A DNA stretch of 42,450 nt from the NCBI GenBank assembly GCA_035645145.1, contig DASQNC010000010.1, positions 1-42,450 of the forward strand. The letters run 5' to 3'. Numbering within the stretch: the stretch's first letter is position 1; every line of letters starts with the position of its first letter. Below the pieces are notes generated by a model. It was not told the DNA's origin. It saw only the letters and a list, made by a program, of their open reading frames with translations, and made no database searches. The DNA is from Azospirillaceae bacterium (GTDB lineage: Bacteria > Pseudomonadota > Alphaproteobacteria > Azospirillales > Azospirillaceae). This document shows positions 16,690 to 25,857 of the stretch, piece after piece. A program made the position numbers and the translations under genes.

Positions 16690-16779
16690 CCAAATACCTT
16701 AGCCTGTGCGCCGAGCGGGGTGAGCGGCCCGAAATCCCGACCCGCCGCATCGCGGGCGGGCCGGGAGCAGGGCAAGCCC

Positions 16780-18480
16780 TCAGAACGACACGTGGACTTG
16801 CAAAACGATCCCCCCGGCGCGGTCCGACGCGGTCACCGGCACGCGGTAGCCGAAATCGACCTGCACATAGCTGGCCGGCGCGCGGTGGGCGGTTTCGCGG
16901 AACCAGTAGCGCAGGGACAGGCCGGGCCCGATGCCGGCGGCAAAGGGCATGGGTTCCGCCTGATCGTAGGAAAGCCCGGCACCCAGGTACGCCGACCCCG
17001 TGAGCGTTTGCGAGCCGAACAGCTTGGTTGTCAGGCCGTACCGCGCTTCGGCCGAGAACAGCGCCCGCTCCTGTTGCAGGTAATAGCCGGCCTCGGCGTA
17101 GTGCTGTTCGAACGTCCAGGTCTGTTCGACGGGGTTCAGGTCGAGGCCGAAGCCGCCCGAATAGCCCGCCCGGACCAGCCAATCGCTGGTGGCCGCGTCG
17201 CCGAAGGCGATGTGGCGCTCGGCGGCCAGCACGAGGTTGAGGTCGGCCAACGGCTTGTACCGAACGCCGACCGCGCCCAGCAGGGAGTCCGTCCCCGGTG
17301 CGGGGCTGCCGGCGCCGGGCGCGTCGTTGGACAGGCGGGCATAGGCCTGGAACACCCGCCCGTCCTGGAAGCCGAACCATTCCGGCTGCCAGTACCCTTC
17401 CAGGATGAGCTGGGCCGCCGTGCCGCCCCCGGCGTCGCTCCGGCCCGTGCGCCAGGCGTAGCCGCCGGTCAGGCCGAATTCCCGCACCAGCGTATCCACC
17501 TCGCGGCGCAGGCCGAATTCCGCCATCGGGTCCAGAACGGCCGATCCGGCGCCGCGGTAGCCGTCCAATGCGGCGGTGAACCGTCCGGCGGCCTCGCGGT
17601 TGCGGTGAAGCCGCTTGGTGGCATAACCCAGGTCGGCCTGCACCCCCGGCGTCAGGCTGCCCGCACAGCCCGGCGCGTCCGCCATGGCGATGGCACCCGC
17701 GTCGTCGTTCGCCCGCATCAGAAGGTAGATCAGGTCCGGATCGCACCCGGCGGTGCCGTCCGCAAGGGTCCGGACAAGGCCCCGGACCCGGTCCTGGTCC
17801 CCCAGCGCCGCGGCCGACTGCGCCCAGCCCTTGTCGGCCGTCCGCCGGTCCTCGGGCGTTGCCGCCGCGGCCGACGCGGCCTCGAAGGCCGCCGCCGCGT
17901 CCGCGTACCGTTCCAGCGCGAACAGGGCGAAGCCGCGCCGGGCGTTCACCGCATAGCCGGTGTCGCCCGCATACGGGTCCAGCGCATCGAGCACCTCGGC
18001 CGGCCGGCCCGCGGCCAGCGCCTGATCCGCCAGCGACAACCGCAGTTCGCGCACCCGTTCCGCCGCAAGGCCGGGCGTCGCCAGCGCCGTCCGGAAATCC
18101 TCCATCGCCGCTTCGGGACGACCCGCCGCCGCCCGCAGGTAACCGCGCTGCGCATGAAGGCCGGAGTCCTGGACGCCACGCGCGATGGCCTGGTCGGCGA
18201 TCTCCATCGCCGCCGGTCCGTTTCCGGCCCGCGCGAGCACGTCCACCAGCAGGCGGACCGCGTTCGGGTTCTCCGGCGCCCGTTCGACCGCGGCCCGCGC
18301 CTCGCGCTCCGCCGCCACTAGATCCTGGCGGTTCAAGGCCGCATAGGCCTGCGCCGCATGCTCGTAGGCGCGGCCCGATAAGGGGTGGGCGTCCTGCGCC
18401 ATCGCCACCCCCGCGGGGAGGCCGCAGAAACCCAGGGCTCCGGCCGCCGCCAGGAGCGCCAGTCGATTGCGTAGGGCCAT
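16780..18480 (-). CDS. nfrA: NfrA-like TPR and outer-membrane beta-barrel glycan exporter
   Basis: A 566-residue envelope protein with a signal peptide (LLAAAGALGFCGLPAGVAMAQ). About 280 residues of TPR-like helices follow (AYAALNRQDLVAAEREARAAVERAPENPNAVRLL, GYLRAAAGRPEAAMEDFRTAL). The C-terminal 250 residues are beta-strand-rich with alternating aromatics and end in Phe (VQVHVSF), as outer-membrane barrels do. In E. coli, NfrA is the outer-membrane part of the N4 glycan receptor system and a phage N4 adsorption protein. It is shorter than E. coli NfrA. It begins one base after the nfrB stop and is the last gene of the operon. Confidence 0.8.
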   Translation of the reverse strand: MALRNRLALLAAAGALGFCGLPAGVAMAQDAHPLSGRAYEHAAQAYAALNRQDLVAAEREARAAVERAPENPNAVRLLVDVLARAGNGPAAMEIADQAIARGVQDSGLHAQRGYLRAAAGRPEAAMEDFRTALATPGLAAERVRELRLSLADQALAAGRPAEVLDALDPYAGDTGYAVNARRGFALFALERYADAAAAFEAASAAAATPEDRRTADKGWAQSAAALGDQDRVRGLVRTLADGTAGCDPDLIYLLMRANDDAGAIAMADAPGCAGSLTPGVQADLGYATKRLHRNREAAGRFTAALDGYRGAGSAVLDPMAEFGLRREVDTLVREFGLTGGYAWRTGRSDAGGGTAAQLILEGYWQPEWFGFQDGRVFQAYARLSNDAPGAGSPAPGTDSLLGAVGVRYKPLADLNLVLAAERHIAFGDAATSDWLVRAGYSGGFGLDLNPVEQTWTFEQHYAEAGYYLQQERALFSAEARYGLTTKLFGSQTLTGSAYLGAGLSYDQAEPMPFAAGIGPGLSLRYWFRETAHRAPASYVQVDFGYRVPVTASDRAGGIVLQVHVSF

Positions 18481-18481
18481 G

Positions 18482-20605
18482 TCAGGCGTTCCTTTGAACC
18501 GTCTGCTGAGCCATCTGGGCGGCGGCCGGGCTTCGCCGCGCGAGGGCGTCTTCGAGCTGCGTGCGGGTGATAAGGCCTTTTGCGACGAGATGGTCGCCAA
18601 ATCGGCGGCCGGGGCCGGGGGTGTAGTCGCGCAGGGCCTCGGTGATGTCCTGGCGGCGCAGGATCCCCGCATCGACGAGGCTTTCGCCCAGCAGCGGCCC
18701 GTGCGGCCGTTCCTCCGCCGCCGTGCCGCCGACCAGCCGGCGCAAGCCCTCGGCGATCTCGCTGCGGGTGGCGACCCGCACGACGACCGGCCCATTCCAG
18801 TGGGTGGCGATCTCCGCCAGGGCGTCGGGCGGCAGCGTCCCGGCCGCCAGCACCCGGAGCGTGCCGCCGTCGGTGCCGGCGGGAAGCACCTGGTGCCGGA
18901 CCGCCAGGGGCAGGGGCAGGGCGTCCCGGTGGGCGGCAAGCGCGTCGCGGTCCAGGTCCGCCCGCTCCAGCCCGTTCTGATAGGCCAGCGCGTCCGCCAG
19001 CGTGTCTTCGGACACCCAGCCTTCCCGCAGCAGGATGTTGCCCAGCAGGTCGCCGGACCCCGTCTGCCGGGCGATGGCGTCCTCGATCTGGCGGGCGTCC
19101 ACCGCCTTCCAGGCGATCAGCAGGTCGCCCAGCTTGCGGCGGGTTTCCTTGAGCTGGTCGGTCGAGGGAAAGGCGTGGTCCGTCTTGTCCCACGCGATGC
19201 GCTGGCCGAGGATGACGTGGGAGACGAACAGCCGCCACGCCCGCATGGTGGCGAAGAAGTTGATCAGGTTGTTGACCACCATGCGCGGCAGCGACATCAG
19301 CCCCTGCGCCACGCCGTAGACCGAGGACACGAAATAGAACCGCTGGCCGATGCGGTTGCAGAGCATGACGAAGTTGATCGCCATGATCTCCTGCATCCAG
19401 TCGTGCGAGGCGATCAGGCTGGCGAACAGGACGCTGCCGGTCCACCACTTGACCGCGAACGCGGCCAGGAAGTTCAGGACCAGCAGATAGGCGACGATCG
19501 TGACGACCGAGGTGATGACGCCCTTGCGGTCGCGGAGCAGGATGTAGCGCGTCCGCCAGTTCCCCCGCCACGCCATCTCCAGCCAGCCCTGGAACACGAT
19601 GCCCAGGATCCAGCGGGCGCGCTGGCGGTAGGCGGCCCGGAAGGTGTCCGGGAAGTATTCCCGGACGGCCACCACGCTCTCCATCTCGATCTCGCGCACC
19701 CGTCCGGTCAGGAGGCTCCGGCGCGTCACCGTGTAGCCGACCGGAAACCGCACGAAGACCTGCCGCATGCCCAGCTTCGCGAGCCGGTAGCTGAAATCGT
19801 AGTCCTCGGTCAGGCTTTCCGTGTTGAAGGGCTGGTTGGCGGTCTCCTGCGACAGGGCCCGCATGGCGCGGTGGCTGAAGCAGGTGCCGACGCCGGCCGA
19901 CGGCACCTCGCCGAGCAGGCTTTCGCGCACCACCAGATCCTTGCTGTGCCACTCGGCGAAGTCGTCGAGATAGGTCCCGCCGACCAGTTGCCGGAGCGGC
20001 CGGTCCAGCGACAGGACCGGAAGCTGGATCAGGTCCTTGCGCGGCAGCAGGTAGTTGAAAAGCTTGAGTTCCAGGGGGTGGATGACGTCCTCGCTGTCGT
20101 GCAGGACGACACCCGCGAACGTGATCCCCTGCGTCTGCTCGGTCAGGAAAATGGCCTGGATGATCCAGTTCAGGCAGTCGGCCTTGCAGGTGGGGCCGTC
20201 GTGCGGCACCCGGACATGCACGACCTGCCGGTACCGGCGCGCCATGCGGTCGACGATCTCGCCCGTCGCCGGATCGTTGGGATAGGTGCCGCAGAAGATC
20301 CGGAAGTTGGAGTATTCGAGCGTCGCGACCGTGTTTTCGATCATCTGCCCGATGACCGCATCCTCGCGCCAGGCCGGCACCATGATCGCGATCGGCTGCT
20401 CGGGCTTGGCGACCAGGGCGGAGATCGGCAGGGGCTTGTGGCGCAAGGCGTGCAGGTACACGAACCGGTACGCCTGCCGCACCCAGTAGTAGGCGTCGAT
20501 GAAGGCGTCGTCGAGGCTGCTGACCAGGATGATGATCGAGCAGACGAGCGTTGCCCACTCCAGGGCGTGGACATAGTTGGCGAGAAGAAGGGACTGCTCG
20601 ACCAT
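18482..20605 (-). CDS. nfrB: NfrB-like membrane glycosyltransferase with c-di-GMP-binding MshEN modules
   Basis: A 707-residue inner-membrane family 2 glycosyltransferase. An N-terminal helix (residues 14-30) precedes the GT domain, with the metal-binding pattern DSED (170-173), TED (266-268) and QRARW (328-332). Membrane helices follow at about 363-388 and 400-460. The cytoplasmic tail has MshEN-type motifs at 490-514 and 519-543 (KLGDLL...IEDAIARQ, LLGNIL...LADALAYQ), then a GspE-N-like segment (about 550-625). A second motif pair lies at about 636-660 and 667-691. MshEN motifs bind c-di-GMP, and E. coli NfrB is a c-di-GMP-activated enzyme making a ManNAc polymer. It lies four bases after the bcsB-like gene. 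Confidence 0.88.
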   Translation of the reverse strand: MVEQSLLLANYVHALEWATLVCSIIILVSSLDDAFIDAYYWVRQAYRFVYLHALRHKPLPISALVAKPEQPIAIMVPAWREDAVIGQMIENTVATLEYSNFRIFCGTYPNDPATGEIVDRMARRYRQVVHVRVPHDGPTCKADCLNWIIQAIFLTEQTQGITFAGVVLHDSEDVIHPLELKLFNYLLPRKDLIQLPVLSLDRPLRQLVGGTYLDDFAEWHSKDLVVRESLLGEVPSAGVGTCFSHRAMRALSQETANQPFNTESLTEDYDFSYRLAKLGMRQVFVRFPVGYTVTRRSLLTGRVREIEMESVVAVREYFPDTFRAAYRQRARWILGIVFQGWLEMAWRGNWRTRYILLRDRKGVITSVVTIVAYLLVLNFLAAFAVKWWTGSVLFASLIASHDWMQEIMAINFVMLCNRIGQRFYFVSSVYGVAQGLMSLPRMVVNNLINFFATMRAWRLFVSHVILGQRIAWDKTDHAFPSTDQLKETRRKLGDLLIAWKAVDARQIEDAIARQTGSGDLLGNILLREGWVSEDTLADALAYQNGLERADLDRDALAAHRDALPLPLAVRHQVLPAGTDGGTLRVLAAGTLPPDALAEIATHWNGPVVVRVATRSEIAEGLRRLVGGTAAEERPHGPLLGESLVDAGILRRQDITEALRDYTPGPGRRFGDHLVAKGLITRTQLEDALARRSPAAAQMAQQTVQRNA

Positions 20606-20609
20606 CCGC

Positions 20610-23003
20610 TCAGGCCTTGGCCTGCGCCTTTCCGCGGTTGCGCTTGCGGGCCGTCACGATGGCGCGGACGATCCGCATCAGGACGAGCGCGGACAGCACG
20701 CCGAAGCCCGCGATCAGGTGGGTGCGGTAGCGGTAGATCAGCGCCGCCGGCTCGTACATCGCCCGGTCGATGGCGTCCGCCCGGCGTTCCGCGGCGCCAA
20801 GCTCGGCGATGACGCCCGTGGCGTCGATGACGGCCACGTCGCCATGGGCGAGCTGGTCCACCCTCACCACGGGCAGGCGTGCGCCGGGACGCGTGTCCAC
20901 CAGGACGCCGGGCACGCCGTCGATCTCGCCGATCCGGGCCACCGCGACGTCGCCCGCACCGGACAGGTCGACCAGCGTCTGGCGCGTCTCGCCGGCCAGG
21001 ACCAGCCGGTCCTGCTGGATCTCCACGCCGGCCCGCACGCCGGGCAGGGCGCTGCCGAAGGCCACGAAGGCCATGTCCGGCTTGGCGGGGCGCGCCTCGT
21101 CGACGACCGCAAGGCGCAGCGAGGACGAGGTGAAGCTCAACGCCCGCAGCAGCGCCGTCGTGAAGGGCAGGGCTTCGAGCGGCCGTTCCAGATAGTCGGG
21201 CGGAATGTAGGCGATGCCGGTGTGGGCGAAGCGCGGCAGCAGGCCGAAGAACTGCCCGTCGAGCGACGCCCGGCTCAGCGACAGGCGGCTGGTGGGCAGA
21301 ACCTGCGCGAGATAGCCGCGCGGGACGGACCGGCAGTCGCCGGCGAGCGCCCCCCGCTGCAAGGCGATCTTCAGCGTGTTGTTCGCACCCAGCAGGAACG
21401 GCGGGATGTCGGCCGTCATCCGGAAGACCGAGGACTCCGCATCGACCTTCTGGGCGCGCAGGAGCGTGTCGTTCAGCATCACCGACGCGATCGGCGATCC
21501 GTCCGCCGTGTCCGGCGAGACCCGCATCTCAAGCTCGACCGCGTTCGGCCATCGGCCGGGCGGAAGCTGCGAGGCGTTGAACGAAACCGCCCATTCGCCG
21601 TAGTCGGAGATCGCCTGGGCCGCGAAGCCGCCCGACAGCCGCGCGAGCGGCAGGTCGTCGGCGGTGCGTCCGCCCTCGACCGCCTGCCGGACGGTCAGGG
21701 ATCCCGACCCGGCAAGCCGGTGCCAGCGGCCGCCGAGCAGGGTGGCGGAAACCGGAGCCGCGTCGGTGTCCAGCCGGATCAGGGGAAAACCAAGGAGCTG
21801 CGCGAGCGACAGGTTCGCTTCGTCGTTCCCGTCCGCCTTGCGCTGCGCCACGCCGAGCCAGCGGTCGAAGGACGCCAGCACGGCGGGAGCGCCGGACCCC
21901 AGTTCGGCCTCCAGTTCGGCCCGCAGCGCCTGGAGGTCCCGCTCCACGGTTTCCAGGACGCCCGCGGCACCCACGGCGATGTCGCCCAGGGCGTGCCCCG
22001 ACAGTGCCAGCAGCACCAGATAGGCGCCGCGGTCCGCGGCCGTCGCGATCCGCGCCTTGCCGGGGGCGTCCAGGAGTCTGGCGAAGGCGCCGATCCCGGC
22101 CAGGGCCGGATCGACCTGGAGCGGCGCCGTGGGAACGAAGCCGCCGAGGGCCGGGAGCGCCACGAATTCCGGTGTGCGGCCCGATGCGTGGACCGCCAGC
22201 GCGATGCGGACCGCCGCATCGAACCGCGCCGCATCGACGGGGTCCTCGTCCACCAGGATTTTCACCCGATGGGGCAGAACGGCCCACGCGGCGCGCACGC
22301 TGCGGATGTCCCCGGGATCCACCTGGTAGGTCAGCCGCGTGCGGGGATCGACGGACACGACGTTCCCGATCGACCGCTGGTCGGTGCAGCGGTCGCCCGT
22401 GCTGACGGCCGAGAACTTCAGGCCCAGCGTCAGGAAACCTTCCGGACCATCGGGGCCCGGCGCCAGGACGGAGCGGACGAAACGGCCCTCGTGCCCCTCG
22501 AAGTCGATGGTCGTCGCCGGCGTTCCGTTCACGTCGGCGAGAAGGGTGAGCCGCCCGTTCGCGGCCTTCAGGTGCGATCCCGCCAGTTCGATCCGGGCGT
22601 CGCGCAGGGCGACGTCCCGCGGGACCCCGAAGAAGATCTGGCGTTCCGCGTCGGCGCCGCTGAACACCACCGGCCGGCGGAAGCCCAGATCGTCCAGGGA
22701 AACCGAGCGCGCCAGCCTCGGCCGGGACGCCAGCGCGTCGAAGAACCCAACGGCCGGGTGCGGCTCCCGACTTTGCGCCTTGAACCCGGCGGCCTTCGGG
22801 CGCGGCTCCCGACGTTCCGCCGCGGCTGCGGGAGCGGTGGGAGCAACGGGAGCTGCGGGAAGCGGCGCCGCGGGGGCCGCCTCGACGGCCTCGAACGCCG
22901 GCTCATCGGGGGCCGGTTCCTGGGCCGCCGGGTGCCCGGGCGATAAGATCGCCGAAAGGGCCGCGACGGCGCAAAGACGGCGCGGCAGGCCTCCGATCCG
23001 CAT
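20610..23003 (-). CDS. BcsB-like periplasmic glycan-synthase subunit
   Basis: A 797-residue protein with a signal peptide, a Pro/Ala-rich spacer (about residues 28-70) and a large beta-rich periplasmic body resembling cellulose synthase subunit BcsB. Jelly-roll-like blocks include IFFGVPRDVALRDARIELAGSH and VRVSPD-type MRVSPDTADGSPIASVMLNDT. A single C-terminal membrane helix (about 756-776) precedes a basic tail. BcsB normally guides the polymer emerging from BcsA. There is no BcsA here; NfrB is the only synthase in the operon. I infer that this protein performs the BcsB job for NfrB. It begins one base after wecB ends. Confidence 0.78.
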   Translation of the reverse strand: MRIGGLPRRLCAVAALSAILSPGHPAAQEPAPDEPAFEAVEAAPAAPLPAAPVAPTAPAAAAERREPRPKAAGFKAQSREPHPAVGFFDALASRPRLARSVSLDDLGFRRPVVFSGADAERQIFFGVPRDVALRDARIELAGSHLKAANGRLTLLADVNGTPATTIDFEGHEGRFVRSVLAPGPDGPEGFLTLGLKFSAVSTGDRCTDQRSIGNVVSVDPRTRLTYQVDPGDIRSVRAAWAVLPHRVKILVDEDPVDAARFDAAVRIALAVHASGRTPEFVALPALGGFVPTAPLQVDPALAGIGAFARLLDAPGKARIATAADRGAYLVLLALSGHALGDIAVGAAGVLETVERDLQALRAELEAELGSGAPAVLASFDRWLGVAQRKADGNDEANLSLAQLLGFPLIRLDTDAAPVSATLLGGRWHRLAGSGSLTVRQAVEGGRTADDLPLARLSGGFAAQAISDYGEWAVSFNASQLPPGRWPNAVELEMRVSPDTADGSPIASVMLNDTLLRAQKVDAESSVFRMTADIPPFLLGANNTLKIALQRGALAGDCRSVPRGYLAQVLPTSRLSLSRASLDGQFFGLLPRFAHTGIAYIPPDYLERPLEALPFTTALLRALSFTSSSLRLAVVDEARPAKPDMAFVAFGSALPGVRAGVEIQQDRLVLAGETRQTLVDLSGAGDVAVARIGEIDGVPGVLVDTRPGARLPVVRVDQLAHGDVAVIDATGVIAELGAAERRADAIDRAMYEPAALIYRYRTHLIAGFGVLSALVLMRIVRAIVTARKRNRGKAQAKA

Positions 23004-23004
23004 G

Positions 23005-24168
23005 TCAGGCGATCTCCGGCATCTTCGACGGCACCGTCCGTTGGCGGACCAGCGCCGCGACGATCCGCTCCGACGCCCGTCCGTCGCCGAACGGATTTTG
23101 GACGCCCGCCATGCGCCGCCGCCGGTCGGGATCGTTCAGCAGGTCTTCGGCCTCGCGCACGATGCGGCGGGGATCCGTGCCGACCAGGATGGCCGATCCG
23201 GCGTCCAGCGCCTCCGGCCGTTCGGTGACCTCCCGGGTCACCAGCACCGGCACGCCGAGCGTGGGCGCCTCCTCCTGGATGCCGCCGGAATCCGTGATGA
23301 TCAGGTGGGCCCGTTCCATCAGGTGGATCATCCGATGGTAGGGCTGGGGCCCGATCAGGTGCACGTTGGCCAATTCGCCCAGCGCCCGCTCGGCCGGCGC
23401 CGCGACATTGGGGTTGAGATGGACCGGATAGACGATCTGCACGTCCCGGCCCAGCGAAAGGGCGGCCAGGGCGTCGAACACCCGCTCCAACCCCGGACCG
23501 AAGTTCTCGCGCCGATGGCCGGTGACCAGGATCATACGCTTGGCGGGGTCGAGGAACGGGAACGCGCGCTGGCAGTCCGCCCTCAAGGCCCTGTCCCGGC
23601 CGAGGCGCCGGCGCATGTCCAGAAGGGTGTCGATGCCGGTGTTGCCGGTCACCGTGACGGTCGCCGGGTCCACCCCCTCGGCCAGAAGGTTCGCGGCGGC
23701 CTGCCGGGTCGGTGCGAAATGCCAGGACGCAATGGGTGCGATCATCCGGCGGTTGCCTTCCTCGGGCCAGGGGGCCTTCAGATTTCCGGTCCGCAGGCCC
23801 GCCTCGACATGGGCGACCGGGACGCCGCGGAGATGGGCGGCCATCGCGCCCCCCAGCGCCGAGGACGTGTCGCCCTGGACGATGACGAGGTCTGCGGGGA
23901 AATCGGCCAGAACGTCCCCGACGCCGGAAATGATGGCGGCCGCCCCATGGGGCAGGCTCCGGACACTGGCGGAAACATTCAGATCGAAGCGCGGCCGGAT
24001 GCGGAAAAGCTCGAGCGCCTGCTCCAGCATTTCCTTTTGCTGGCCCGTCGAGCACACGGCGTGGATCACGTCCTTCCGCTGCTCAAGTAAGGCGACCAGC
24101 GGGGCCAGCTTGATCGCTTCGGGGCGCGTCCCCAGGACGGTCAGGATGCGGATGGAGCGGCCGATCAT
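23005..24168 (-). CDS. wecB: UDP-N-acetylglucosamine 2-epimerase (non-hydrolysing)
   Basis: A 387-residue cytosolic enzyme interconverting UDP-GlcNAc and UDP-ManNAc. It has the N-terminal TVLGTRPEAIKLAPL, VQGDTSS with Asp100, HVEAGLRTGN with Glu122, TGHRRENFG and TDSGGIQEEAPTLGVPVLVTR motifs, all diagnostic. As the first gene of the wecB/bcsB-like/nfrB/nfrA operon it would supply UDP-ManNAc to NfrB. In E. coli the N4 glycan receptor pathway also depends on WecB, encoded elsewhere; here the epimerase is part of the locus. Confidence 0.95.
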   Translation of the reverse strand: MIGRSIRILTVLGTRPEAIKLAPLVALLEQRKDVIHAVCSTGQQKEMLEQALELFRIRPRFDLNVSASVRSLPHGAAAIISGVGDVLADFPADLVIVQGDTSSALGGAMAAHLRGVPVAHVEAGLRTGNLKAPWPEEGNRRMIAPIASWHFAPTRQAAANLLAEGVDPATVTVTGNTGIDTLLDMRRRLGRDRALRADCQRAFPFLDPAKRMILVTGHRRENFGPGLERVFDALAALSLGRDVQIVYPVHLNPNVAAPAERALGELANVHLIGPQPYHRMIHLMERAHLIITDSGGIQEEAPTLGVPVLVTREVTERPEALDAGSAILVGTDPRRIVREAEDLLNDPDRRRRMAGVQNPFGDGRASERIVAALVRQRTVPSKMPEIA

Positions 24169-24616
24169 ATCCGGGCGACGTCTTCCCCAACGTTCAAAAA
24201 TCGTTTGTTTGGAAATCTATGGCCTCCACAGGCGCGATGATAGTTGAGGGTGCGCACCGGGAGCAACTCCCTCTGGTCGAGGCGTGTAATTTTCACCGTT
24301 TGTATGCGGGTATCGTGGTTAATGAGTTATGAAGTATTCTGCGTCGACACGGGGGCGGCGGACGAATTCACGCGCGGCCAAGATATTGTCGGCGGGCTCG
24401 GATTGTCCTCGTACTCCCGCGGTGGGCGACGATGCCCATCCGGGGGATTTCACTTGCTTGCCCGTGGGATTGCGGTTCCGGCCCGAGGCGCCGGGACCGC
24501 CACATGACGGCGCTAGAGAGGTAAGGTCGGTGGGTCCTCGGCATGTCTCCTTCCCTCGAAACCTCAGGGGAGCGAGGCGACCGCGCGTCCGGCTCCAATC
24601 CGAGGCACAATGACCG
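24169..24616. other. 448-bp non-coding region upstream of wecB
   Basis: No convincing gene. The first 160 bases beside wecB are unusually AT-rich for this window and carry the wecB promoter candidate. The rest is GC-rich, and its open frames on both strands have low-complexity Arg/Pro/Gly composition. It also covers the region after the esterase stop; no clear terminator was seen. Confidence 0.5.
24237..24266 (-). promoter_or_regulatory. Candidate promoter of the wecB/bcsB-like/nfrB/nfrA operon
   Basis: Read on the minus strand, TTGCTC (24266-24261) and TATCAT (24242-24237) are separated by 18 bases, the second matching TATAAT at five of six positions. It lies about 70 bases before the wecB start in an AT-rich patch. 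Confidence 0.45.
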
Positions 24617-25399
24617 TCAAGACCGGCCCGCCAGGAACATGTCCACCCCTTCCTGCGCGATGTCCGGCGGGACGGCGTGGCCGCCCGGGAACTCGTGGTA
24701 GCGGACCGGATAGCCGGCCCGCTGGAGCGCCGGGACGAGGCGCCGGCTGCACACCTCGATGGGCAATACCCCGTCTTCCGTGCCATGCGACACGTAGATC
24801 GCCGGCCGCCCGTGAAGCGATGCCGGGGCCATGAATCCGGGGGCGAAGGCCAGGATGTGGCTGAACAGGTCTCCGTTCGTCAGGCCGAGCGACAGGGCAT
24901 AGGACGCCCCGTCGGAAAAGCCGGCCACCGCGATCCGCCGCGGGTCGATGGCCTGTTCGGACAGCAGTTTGCGCAGGGCGTCCGCCAGGAACCGCACATC
25001 CGGGCCATAGCCGCCAAGGATCACATCCCAGGTCCGCCCGCGGGATTCCGGCACAAGCAGCACCACCCCGGCCGCATCGGCTTGGGATTTGATCAGTTCC
25101 ACCGTGCCACGGGCCGCACCGCCGGCCCCGTGCAGCATCACGACCAGGGGGGCTGGGCGGTCGATCGGAACCGACGGCGGGACATGGACCAGCCCGTCTC
25201 GCTGGCCGCCGAGCCCGATCGGACGCTCGCCAGCCGGCGCCGTGGCGGATGGGGAGGGCGCGGGAATTGCGGCCGGCCGCACGTCGAGACGCCCTTGGTC
25301 CGCAGCCATCGCCGGTCCGTCCATTGCCGATCCCCCGTGCCGCAGCGGAACACCCAACAGGGTCGCCAGCAGAACGACCCGCACACACCACCCGACCAT
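24617..25399 (-). CDS. Secreted alpha/beta-hydrolase (carboxylesterase/phospholipase type)
   Basis: A 260-residue esterase-like protein starting at the ATG complementary to 25397-25399. This start gives a hydrophobic export signal (VRVVLLATLLGVPL). The core begins PLVVMLHGAGG, with the nucleophile serine in AGFSDGAS, the acid in SHGTEDGVLP and the histidine in FPGGHAVP. This is a complete catalytic triad of the PF02230-like family. Substrate cannot be told. A longer in-frame start at 25570 would put 57 Arg/Pro/Gly-rich residues before the signal peptide and is unlikely. Confidence 0.85.
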   Translation of the reverse strand: MVGWCVRVVLLATLLGVPLRHGGSAMDGPAMAADQGRLDVRPAAIPAPSPSATAPAGERPIGLGGQRDGLVHVPPSVPIDRPAPLVVMLHGAGGAARGTVELIKSQADAAGVVLLVPESRGRTWDVILGGYGPDVRFLADALRKLLSEQAIDPRRIAVAGFSDGASYALSLGLTNGDLFSHILAFAPGFMAPASLHGRPAIYVSHGTEDGVLPIEVCSRRLVPALQRAGYPVRYHEFPGGHAVPPDIAQEGVDMFLAGRS

Positions 25400-25857
25400 G
25401 CCCGTGCGTCTTCCCTGATCCCGGTTTGATGGCGCGCACCGAACCGCTCGCCGGTCCACCCAACGCGGCCCGGTCGGACCGGAACAGCCAGACCCACCGG
25501 TCCAAGCCGGTTCACGTACCGAAGGGGAGGGCGCGGCGTGCCCACGGTCAAATCGAGCCGTGCCCGGCATGGACGGGAAGCTTATCCAACGAACAGGTCA
25601 CGGCTTGTCCTTCGGGGCACGTCATAGGTCAAAAGAAGCCGAGCGGGGATGCCCTCCGGGCTGTTGTGGGCAAGCCGTCAACTTCTGGTTCCGGGTGTCG
25701 GCACCGCGTCCGTTCGCCCTCCCTCCCGGACGCATTCACCGGTGGAACCGGGTCCGGGCATCGGCCTTCCGCAGCCGGTGCCCGGACCCTTCGCATGCGC
25801 CCGACATGTGTGAAAGGCCGGGCAACGCGCGAGGGATGGCAAGGAAGGGACGCGCCG
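25400..25857. other. 458-bp divergent intergenic region
   Basis: It lies between the start of the esterase gene (minus) and the NADH dehydrogenase (plus). Open frames cross it but have shadow-like composition. I see no RNA gene and no clear promoter, apart from small palindromes such as CCGGTCGGACCGG near 25482. Confidence 0.4.

Noticed and set aside
14303-16779. A complete integrative element with integrase and att sites
   Set aside because: No integrase or recombinase gene and no repeated tRNA 3' end were found in the window.
16780-18939. A longer form of NfrA starting upstream at 18939
   Set aside because: The extension overlaps the MshEN-coding end of nfrB in another frame, and the signal peptide begins at 18480.
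16780-24168. A cellulose synthase (bcs) operon
   Set aside because: There is a BcsB-like subunit but no BcsA, BcsC or BcsZ; the synthase is NfrB-like with MshEN motifs rather than a PilZ domain, and an epimerase for UDP-ManNAc is present.
24329-24613. Small open frames on both strands upstream of the esterase stop
   Set aside because: Arg/Pro/Gly/Ser-rich, no ribosome site, mutually overlapping on opposite strands.
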